Below, one piece after another: positions 1-4,585 of a DNA stretch of 5,352 nucleotides. A program made the position numbers and the translations under genes. This stretch comes from Pseudomonadota bacterium. GTDB taxonomy: Bacteria > Myxococcota > Myxococcia > Myxococcales > Vulgatibacteraceae. Below the pieces are notes generated by a model. It did not search any database. It had not been told where the DNA came from and saw only the letters and a program-made list of their open reading frames with translations. Positions within the stretch are counted from its first letter, which is position 1. The number at the start of each line of letters is the position of its first letter. The stretch covers positions 1-5,352 of the forward strand of contig JAEZJH010000338.1 of assembly GCA_023436385.1 (NCBI GenBank), written 5' to 3'.

Positions 1-147
1 GTGCTGACCCGCTACATGGGCGAGCCTGTCGGCGGGTGGGCTGGCATCTTCAACGACGACGCGATCGACCTGCACATCCGCGTGAGAGCCGGAGACATCA
101 AGGCCGCCCGCCGCGCCCTCGCAGCGCTGAACGGAGACAAGCCATGA
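1..147 (+). CDS. 3' end of an unrecognised small gene (partial at left edge)
   Basis: Frame 1 is open from the first base to a TGA at 145-147, giving at least 48 residues; they end RRALAALNGDKP. The window begins with GTG in this frame, but the true start is more likely outside, so treat it as partial. The tail is a basic, alanine-rich helix. I do not recognise a family and no catalytic motif is visible. Its stop overlaps the next start as ATGA (144-147), the classic coupling arrangement. The fragment therefore belongs to the same co-directional transcript as the phage-like genes that follow. The reading frame is supported by this overlap and by the G/C-rich third positions; the function is unknown. 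Confidence 0.6.
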   Translation: MLTRYMGEPVGGWAGIFNDDAIDLHIRVRAGDIKAARRALAALNGDKP

Positions 148-479
148 CGAAGCCGTGGACGGAGCGCGGCCTGATCGTGGACGAGCGGGCGGCCCGGATG
201 GCTGAGGCCCTGGTTCGCGCCGTGGACCCGCTCCAGGAGGCAACGATCCTCATCGGCGCGCTGACCGCTGCCGCCCGTGACGCCCGCGTCGAGGAGCGGA
301 AGCGGCTGCGCGCTGCCGTCGAGCCTGCCCTTCGGAGTGCGCTGGCCGAGGCACGGAACATGGCGCGGGTCGGTGCATGTCCGGTCTGCGACCCGGGCAA
401 CGAGGGCGCCGAGACGGGCTCCATGCTGGAGGACGCCTGCGTCTCCGCCCTCGCCGCGCTGGAGGTGGGGCGTGGCTGA
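144..479 (+). CDS. small phage-type helical protein with a CPVC motif, function unknown
   Basis: A 111-residue protein. The start is ATG 144, not the earlier in-frame ATG at 36, because 144 overlaps the upstream stop as ATGA and has a GGAGA ribosome site about 7 bases before it (133-137). Residues 11-75 are mostly charged/alanine-rich helix. A single CPVC pair (Cys79, Cys82) sits in the loop after it, followed by a short C-terminal helix (SALAALE). One CxxC pair could bind metal only as a dimer or with other ligands; this is inference. The style resembles the short accessory proteins often found in phage early regions, but I cannot name a family. The stop (477-479) lies inside the next gene's start motif GTGGCTGA. 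Confidence 0.72.
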   Translation: MTKPWTERGLIVDERAARMAEALVRAVDPLQEATILIGALTAAARDARVEERKRLRAAVEPALRSALAEARNMARVGACPVCDPGNEGAETGSMLEDACVSALAALEVGRG

Positions 480-795
480 CCTAGCCTATCTGCCGCAGCG
501 CATCCGGCAGGGGATCATGGCCGCCCGATGTGATGGCCGGGATCGCGTGACTGTGTTCCTGTCGGACCTCGACGGGCTGGTCGAGGAGACGCGCCGTGCC
601 GCCCGCACCGCCGCGCTGCGGGAGGCCGAGGGGGTGGCGAAGGGGCGGCAGGAGAAGTGTCTGGTACTGGCTGCCGCTGACGGGTTGAGCGAGGCGTCGG
701 GGCTCCGGAGTCCCTTTTTCGATCGCGCGATGGAGGCGTCCAAGATCGCAGACGCCATCGCCGCGCTGGCGGGGAAGGAGTCCGGCCGTGGCTGA
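472..795 (+). CDS. small phage-type alpha-helical protein, function unknown
   Basis: A 107-residue protein starting at GTG 472, eight bases inside the previous gene. A GGAGG site at 461-465 supports this start; the open frame further upstream (from 277) is a shadow of the preceding gene. Residues 32-60 form a charged helix (EETRRAARTAALREAEGVA) and residues 85-101 a second helix ending in IADAIAALAGKE. This pattern, a central ALxEAExVA helix and a C-terminal IAxAIxAL helix, recalls small uncharacterised proteins common in phage genomes, but that is recognition by style and not a database match. There is no signal peptide, membrane segment or catalytic motif. Its final codons, CGT GGC TGA, carry the start of the next gene. 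Confidence 0.72.
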   Translation: MADLAYLPQRIRQGIMAARCDGRDRVTVFLSDLDGLVEETRRAARTAALREAEGVAKGRQEKCLVLAAADGLSEASGLRSPFFDRAMEASKIADAIAALAGKESGRG

Positions 796-1193
796 CCTTG
801 AAGTGGTGGCCCTCCGCACCCGCCGCGCCGCCGCCGAACGCGAGAGGGACCAGTGGAAACGGCAGGCCGAAGCCGAAGCCGTGACCGCGGAGGAGGCGCG
901 AGGCCGACGCCGAGGAGCGCGCCGCGGACCTCCAGCGCGACCGCGACAGCTGGCGGAATCAGCATGCCGAGGCCGAGCTGGCGCACTCCACCGCGGTGCT
1001 CGAGCGGGACGAGGCGCGCGCCGCCTATCAGCGCCTGCTCGACACCGCCGCCGCCTCGACGCGGGTCGCGGAGGCGGCCGCCACCTGGTGGCGGGGCGAG
1101 ATCGAGACTGCGGAATTCGAAAACCACCTTCGAGCCCTTCTCGGCGGAGGATCGCCGAAGCACACCATCTGCCCCGACTGCCCGATCCCGTGA
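788..1193 (+). pseudogene. coiled-coil phage-type protein, apparently frameshifted near base 897
   Basis: Starts at GTG 788 with an excellent AAGGAG site (775-780, 7-base spacing) and the GTGGCTGA overlap with the upstream stop. The first 37 codons give a charged coiled coil (ALRTRRAAAERERDQWKRQ). After about base 897 the original frame becomes Arg/Gly/Pro-rich low-quality sequence and stops only at 1207. In the +1 frame the coiled coil continues without a break (EADAEERAADLQRDRDSW) to a sensible C-terminus with CPDC and a TGA at 1191-1193. The new frame is closed upstream by a TGA at 882-884, so the shift lies between about 885 and 900, within GGCGCGAGGC. Removing one base would give a protein of about 134 residues. 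It could be a real mutation, a sequencing or assembly error or, less likely, +1 recoding. Taken literally, the uncorrected ORF is 788-1207 (139 aa). Confidence 0.62.
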
Positions 1194-1210
1194 GCGGACT
1201 GAGGTGAAAC

Positions 1211-1900
1211 ATGGCTGAGACACTCAAGGTCGGGCCGGTCGAACCGCTGGCCCTCTTCGTCGCGGACAAGTCGACCGTGGTCGCCTACGCCTGCGGGGTC
1301 TGCCGCCTGGTGGTGGGCCAGGGTACGGACGAGGGCCGCGAGGACGCGGCGTTCCACTGCGCGCACAAGCCATGCTCGAAGGGCTGCGGCCGGCCGGCGA
1401 GCCGGCTCGGGGATCTCTGCGACGCCTGCGACCGCGACAGACTCAATGCCGCGGAGGCGGAGCGGGAGCGAAAGGCGTTCGAGGCCGCGCCGAAGGTGAG
1501 CTGGCGCGAGTCAAACGCGGAGAGCGTCTTCGTGGACTTCCGATTCGGTCCCGACGACGGCTTCTTCCACGGGCTCGGCGACCTCAAGGACTACCTCAGC
1601 GACCACCCCGAGACGGAGCTGCCTGAGTACTGCTGGGCCTGCGAGGAGTACGGCCTGGGGTTCGATGCCGACGACCTGATCGAGCACGCGCTCGAGGAGC
1701 ATCACGAGGACGCCGGCGAGAACCTGTCGCGTTCCGGCAGAGCCGCGCTGCAGAAGGTCCTCGACCAGTGGGTGGAGGATCACGCCCAGTTCGTCAAGAG
1801 CTTCCGCCCCGGCGAGACCGCGATCCTCCTCGATGGGTTCTGGGACGACGAGATGATCCAGGAGCGCGCGGCACTGGCCGAGGAGGCCGACCGTGGCTGA
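1211..1900 (+). CDS. cysteine-rich phage protein with HHEDA motif, probable zinc binder
   Basis: A 229-residue protein from ATG 1211 with a GAGG site at 1201-1204. The N-terminal part holds Cys28-x2-Cys31, then His49, Cys50, His52, Cys55, Cys59, and Cys70-x2-Cys73, enough ligands for one or two zinc sites. After an acidic/basic linker helix (78-93), residues 105-130 look like a beta-rich section. Next comes Cys141-x2-Cys144-x14-His159-x3-His163, with Phe151 and Leu156 placed as in a C2H2-like finger. The segment from about 150 to 170 (DADDLIEHALEEHHEDA) matches a motif I recall from uncharacterised proteins of many phages (a DAD..LE.AL..HHEDA signature followed by an L..LD.W helix). The biochemical role is unknown; nucleic-acid or protein binding is inference. 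The stop overlaps the next start in GTGGCTGA. Confidence 0.8.
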   Translation: MAETLKVGPVEPLALFVADKSTVVAYACGVCRLVVGQGTDEGREDAAFHCAHKPCSKGCGRPASRLGDLCDACDRDRLNAAEAERERKAFEAAPKVSWRESNAESVFVDFRFGPDDGFFHGLGDLKDYLSDHPETELPEYCWACEEYGLGFDADDLIEHALEEHHEDAGENLSRSGRAALQKVLDQWVEDHAQFVKSFRPGETAILLDGFWDDEMIQERAALAEEADRG

Positions 1901-2291
1901 GAAACCGTTCCCCCGGTGGGCCTACGCGGTGGCGATCGAGGAGGTCCGCAAGGCGCCGACGCTCGAGGCGCTCGACCAGGTCGTCGCCCGGTGCTGTCAC
2001 CTCGCCGCCGACCAGGGCCGGCTCGAACTGGACGCCGCGATCCGCCGCCGGCGGCTCGAGCTGGCGATCGCCGGCGGCGAGGCCGTGTGGATCGCCGACC
2101 ACGGGCGTGCGGTGATGCAGGCCCGGGCGGACGAGCTGCGCCGTGTCCTCGCGGAGGTGGGGGCGATGGCGCTGGAACTCGAGGGGGAGGCGCGGGTGCT
2201 GCGCCGCCGCGGGCGGACGCTCGCGGCCGCGGCGACCGAGGAGCAGGCGAGGCTGATCCGCCGGGCGGCCAAACGGATCGGAGGGAGGTAG
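1893..2291 (+). CDS. helical phage-type protein, function unknown
   Basis: A 132-residue protein starting at GTG 1893, preceded by a consensus AGGAGG (1881-1886, 6-base spacing) and overlapping the upstream stop by eight bases. Residues 8-58 read W-x2-A-x2-EEVRKAPTLEALDQV...DQGRLELDAAIRRRRLEL. This resembles short helical tails with the pattern 'I..A.T...L......DQ..L....R.R..L' found on some phage recombination proteins; the resemblance is weak. Residues 74-128 are a long Arg/Ala/Glu-rich helix, probably a coiled coil. Nothing catalytic, no membrane segment and no metal motif (only a CC pair at 34-35) is seen. A role as a structural or DNA-associated accessory protein is possible but not shown. 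It ends two bases before the next start. Confidence 0.75.
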   Translation: MAEKPFPRWAYAVAIEEVRKAPTLEALDQVVARCCHLAADQGRLELDAAIRRRRLELAIAGGEAVWIADHGRAVMQARADELRRVLAEVGAMALELEGEARVLRRRGRTLAAAATEEQARLIRRAAKRIGGR

Positions 2292-2293
2292 GG

Positions 2294-2755
2294 ATGGCTG
2301 CGCTCTACCACGGCGGAGTCCCCGGCCTGGCGATCGGGGGCATGCTGGAGCCCGGCCACTCTCGGGACCACCGGCACCCGGGCTGCCCCTGGTGCGAGGC
2401 CCGGGCGAAGGGCGGGTCGTACCGCGGGGTCGACCCCGCGAGCCACCGCCAGGACCGCGTCTACGTAACCGAGGACCGCGAGTACGCTCGCTGGCACGCC
2501 TCGCTGTACGGCCATGGCGACCTCTACCTTGTCGAGCCGGTCGGCGAGGTCGAGCGCAGTCAGGAAGACCCGTTCCCGACTTTCGTGGTGCCGGCCGCCC
2601 GCGTCGTCGCGGTCCTGTGCCGGGGCGTGGTCCTCCGGCCGTCGCAGCGCCGGCGCATCTTCGAGCGGTGGGCGAGGGCGGATGGGCTCTCCAAGCGGCA
2701 GGCGCGCGCCGAACTCGGCGAGATGCTGGAGCGAGCGATCGGTGGGGTGCGGTGA
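2294..2755 (+). CDS. putative ADP-ribosyltransferase-fold protein, Arr-like, phage-borne
   Basis: A 153-residue protein from ATG 2294, with GGAGG at 2284-2288. The open frame upstream to 1916 is a shadow. It begins LYHGGVPGLAIGGMLEPG (His6), then VYVTEDREYARWHA (Tyr57), then DLYLVEPVGEVERS and EDPFPTFVVPAARVVAV (Asp92). Rifampin ADP-ribosyltransferases (Arr) share this order: YHGT...L..GDLL, IYF(T/S)...A..WGAELA, then YVVEPTG..EDDPN, with a His-Tyr-Asp active-site triad. I therefore infer the ART fold with candidate residues His6, Tyr57 and Asp92. An extra HxHPGCPWC segment (residues 26-34) between the first two blocks could bind zinc. Residues 117-149 form a basic helical tail. The substrate is unknown; Arr proper modifies rifampin on a hydroxyl, and nothing here shows the same target. 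Proteins with a similar DREYARxxASLYG block are, as I recall, found in phages. Confidence 0.7.
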   Translation: MAALYHGGVPGLAIGGMLEPGHSRDHRHPGCPWCEARAKGGSYRGVDPASHRQDRVYVTEDREYARWHASLYGHGDLYLVEPVGEVERSQEDPFPTFVVPAARVVAVLCRGVVLRPSQRRRIFERWARADGLSKRQARAELGEMLERAIGGVR

Positions 2756-3096
2756 TGGGCGCGGCGCCGGTGGTGCTGCTCAGCCAGGAGCAGCTCGAGG
2801 AAATCGTCGAGCGCGCCGTCGAACGGGCGCTCGGGAGGGTGGGGCAGGCCCCGGCGCCTCTGCCGGCGACGGGGTACCTCACCGTCGCCCAGGCCGCGAA
2901 GCACGCCGGCTGCTCCGAGGACACGATCCGGGAGTGGATCCACGCGGGCCGGCTGCCACGTCGCCGGGTGGGCGCCGGCCGGGGCCACTACCGCGTGGCC
3001 CTGGCGGACCTCGAGGCGGCAATGCGGGCGGGGGACGCGCCGCCGGTTGACGTCGGCGACCTCGCTGCCCGCATCATGGCGCGGGGACGACGATGA
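2755..3096 (+). CDS. excisionase-like HTH DNA-binding protein
   Basis: A 113-residue protein. Start ATG 2755 shares its A with the upstream TGA (TGATG); the adjacent in-frame GTG at 2752 would add one residue. Residues 41-90 are a MerR/excisionase-type winged helix: YLTVAQAAKHAGCSEDTIREW, then IHAGRLPRRRV and a wing GAGRGHYRVALADLEAAM. Such domains bind att-site DNA, directing excision, or act as small transcription regulators. The gene directly precedes and overlaps the integrase (ATGA, 3093-3096), the usual xis-int pairing, which favours the excisionase role. Residues 8-29 before the HTH form a charged amphipathic helix (QEQLEEIVERAVERALGRVG) that could mediate dimerisation. Residues 100-113 are a short basic tail. 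The exact role, excision versus regulation, is inferred. Confidence 0.85.
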   Translation: MGAAPVVLLSQEQLEEIVERAVERALGRVGQAPAPLPATGYLTVAQAAKHAGCSEDTIREWIHAGRLPRRRVGAGRGHYRVALADLEAAMRAGDAPPVDVGDLAARIMARGRR

Positions 3097-4466
3097 GAGC
3101 CAAGAACAAGGGCGGGGTCTACGCCCGCGGCGGTGTGCTCTGGATCTGGTACTACGACGGCGCCGGCGTCCGGCGGCGGGAGAGCACGGGCCTGCCCGTC
3201 GGGCGCGAGAAGGATGCCGAACGCGTCCTCGAGGCCATCCGGCAGCGGATCGCCGCCGGCGCCGAGGTCGGGGCCGAGGACGGCCGGCCGACGGTGCAGG
3301 CGTGGTCGAAGCGCTGGGTGGAGCGCCGCAAGGCCCGGGGCCTCGCGATGGCCGACCAGGACGAGCGCCGGCTGAAGCTCTACCTCCTCCCTGCCCTGGG
3401 CGGTTTGCTGCTCGAGGACGTCCGTCCGCGCCACGTCCGGACCCTCGTCGAAGACCTGCAGCGGCACCCGTCGGAGCGGGGCGGGGTCCTCGCCCCGCGG
3501 ACGGTCCGGCACGCCTACGCCACCCTCCGGAGGATGATGGCCGACGCGGTCCGGGCGGAGCTGCTCCAGACCTCGCCCTGCACCCTCGACCGCGACGACC
3601 TGCCCGGCCTCGCCGACAAGGATCCGGAGTGGCGTGGCGGCGCGGTGTTCACGAGGGAGGAGCTCGAGCAGCTGATCTCGCATCCCGACATCCCGGCCGA
3701 CCGCCGGGTGGTCTACGCCCTCCTCGGCCTCGCGGGGCTCGGGTGGGGCGAGCTCGCGGCGCTCCGCTGGCGCGCGTGGGACGGGGCCCTGGCGCCGCTC
3801 TCGCGCCTCACCGTCGCCGTGGCCTACTCCCGCCACCGGAGGACGGTCGGGAAGACGAAGACCGGCGCCGTCCGGCCGGTGCCGGTGCATCCCACCCTCG
3901 CCCGGATCCTGGCCGCGTGGCGGATCGAGGGCTGGCCGCTGCAGGTCGGCCGGGCGCCGACGGCCGATGACCTGGTGGTGCCCTCGCGCGTCGACGGCGG
4001 GGTGACGCTGCGGTCCGGGGTGCGGGCGCTGCGGAGGCTCCTCGAGGACCTCGAGCGGCTGAAGCTGCGGCCCCGGCGCCTCCACGACCTCCGGAGGACC
4101 TTCATCAGCCTGGCCCAGGACGACGGGGCGAGCCCGGAGGTCCTCCGCTGGATCACGCACACGCCGGCCGGCGCGGACATCGTGGCGAGCTACACCACGC
4201 TCCGCTGGCCGACGCTCTGCGAGGCGGTGGCGAAGCTGAAGGTCGAGCTGCGGGAGGGGGAGGTGGTTCCCCTGCGGCGGGCCGCCGCGGCCGCGGAACC
4301 CGCCTCGCCGCCTGTCACAGTGCTGCCACAGTCGGGGTCGGGAGGCGACCCCCGGGCAGAAAAAACCCCGCAAGTCGGTGGACTTGCGGGGCATCCATCT
4401 TGGTCGGGGAGACAGGATTTGAACCTGCGACCCCCTGGTCCCGAACCAGGTGCTCTACCAGGCTGA
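3093..4466 (+). CDS. int: tyrosine recombinase / phage integrase, overlapping tRNA-Pro
   Basis: A 457-residue ORF. Residues 5-35 look like the three-strand arm-DNA-binding region (GGVYARGGVLWIWYYD...). Residues 67-165 are the helical core-binding domain and about 185-380 the catalytic domain. Visible catalytic residues are Lys256 (KTKTGAVRPVPV), His331 and Arg334 (HDLRRTF), His356 (WITHTP) and Tyr367 (ASYTT). The first catalytic arginine, expected in the TGLRWGEL motif, is Gly217 here (AGLGWGEL; codon GGG 3741-3743), so strand-cleavage activity is doubtful. Residues after about 390 are a low-complexity tail. Residues 423-433 are encoded across a terminator, and 437-457 (ending RQDLNLRPPGPEPGALPG) are antisense tRNA. 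The gene lies beside the tRNA 3' end, as expected for the enzyme that integrated this element there. It is coupled to the excisionase-like gene by ATGA. Confidence 0.93.
   Translation: MRAKNKGGVYARGGVLWIWYYDGAGVRRRESTGLPVGREKDAERVLEAIRQRIAAGAEVGAEDGRPTVQAWSKRWVERRKARGLAMADQDERRLKLYLLPALGGLLLEDVRPRHVRTLVEDLQRHPSERGGVLAPRTVRHAYATLRRMMADAVRAELLQTSPCTLDRDDLPGLADKDPEWRGGAVFTREELEQLISHPDIPADRRVVYALLGLAGLGWGELAALRWRAWDGALAPLSRLTVAVAYSRHRRTVGKTKTGAVRPVPVHPTLARILAAWRIEGWPLQVGRAPTADDLVVPSRVDGGVTLRSGVRALRRLLEDLERLKLRPRRLHDLRRTFISLAQDDGASPEVLRWITHTPAGADIVASYTTLRWPTLCEAVAKLKVELREGEVVPLRRAAAAAEPASPPVTVLPQSGSGGDPRAEKTPQVGGLAGHPSWSGRQDLNLRPPGPEPGALPG
4334..4352. repeat. inverted repeat inside the integrase 3' tail
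   Basis: GGGGTCG (4334-4340) and CGACCCC (4346-4352) form a perfect 7-bp stem around a five-base loop, just left of the tRNA terminator. Two CACAGT direct repeats (4316-4321 and 4327-4332) lie immediately to its left. The position, beside the att site on the element arm, is where integrase arm-binding or host-factor sites are often found, but the repeats are short and this role is speculative. Confidence 0.4.
4360..4391 (-). terminator. rho-independent terminator of tRNA-Pro
   Basis: A perfect 11-bp stem (4366-4376 paired with 4381-4391) with a four-base loop. On the minus strand it is followed by six T (AAAAAA at 4360-4365 on the plus strand). It lies about ten bases beyond the tRNA 3' end and therefore ends tRNA transcription. 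It has no T-tract in the plus direction, so it is not an efficient terminator for the integrase transcript, which reads through it. Confidence 0.88.
4401..4450. other. inferred attachment site (att core within tRNA-Pro 3' half)
   Basis: The integrase gene abuts the 3' end of the tRNA and all element genes lie on that side. Elements using tyrosine recombinases commonly recombine within the anticodon or T arm and carry a copy of the tRNA 3' end, which restores the gene on insertion. The core is therefore expected somewhere in this span. The exact edges cannot be read here because the second copy is left of base 1. Confidence 0.5.
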
Positions 4467-4477
4467 GCCACTCCCCG
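4401..4477 (-). tRNA. tRNA-Pro (anticodon CGG)
   Basis: A 77-base cloverleaf on the minus strand with an encoded CCA (plus-strand TGG at 4401-4403). The acceptor stem pairs 4471-4477 (CGGGGAG in the tRNA) with 4405-4411 (CTCCCCG), plus discriminator A. The anticodon stem is CCTGG/CCAGG with loop TTCGGGA, which places CGG at 4441-4443 and reads the proline codon CCG. The T arm is GCAGG-TTCAAAT-CCTGT (one G-U pair) and the D arm is GCTC...GAGC. All stems pair, so the gene appears intact even though the integrase ORF overlaps it in antisense up to 4466. Its 3' half is the presumed integration target. Confidence 0.96.
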
Positions 4478-4535
4478 GCACTGCCACTGCTGCTGCGCGT
4501 TCCGCCGTTCGGGATTTCGGCGTCACAGGCGCGCT

Positions 4536-4564
4536 GATCTAGCCGACCGGCGCCGGGCTGTCAA
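4536..4564 (-). promoter_or_regulatory. sigma-70-type promoter of tRNA-Pro
   Basis: On the minus strand a perfect -35 TTGACA (plus-strand 4559-4564) is followed after exactly 17 bases by TAGATC (4536-4541) as a -10, which matches TATAAT at three positions. Transcription would start near 4529, about 50 bases upstream of the tRNA 5' end. It lies in the short gap between the tRNA and the upstream minus-strand MDR gene. No other feature is seen in 4478-4585. Confidence 0.68.
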
Positions 4565-4585
4565 CGCCGGAGGCCGATCAATCTT

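Noticed and set aside
996..1193. Separate small gene starting at GTG 996
   Set aside because: There is no convincing ribosome site, and coiled-coil coding in this frame extends upstream to about 897, so it is better read as the second half of the frameshifted gene at 788.
486..1269. Two minus-strand ORFs over the small genes at the left
   Set aside because: Arg/Ser/Pro-rich shadows with no start signals; the plus-strand genes here have clean ribosome sites and overlapping borders.
1794..2924. Minus-strand ORF (376 codons) across four plus-strand genes
   Set aside because: It spans several well-supported genes with ribosome sites and has a low-complexity Arg/Pro/Ser composition.
2988..4394. 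Long minus-strand ORF (468 codons) opposite the integrase
   Set aside because: It is the antisense shadow of a clear tyrosine recombinase. Its translation is Pro/Arg/Gly-rich with no domain, and long antisense frames are common at this GC content.
4437..4466. Integrase C-terminal peptide as a functional domain
   Set aside because: The RQDLNLRPPGPEPG string is the standard translation of an antisense tRNA T/anticodon arm and carries no protein-family meaning.
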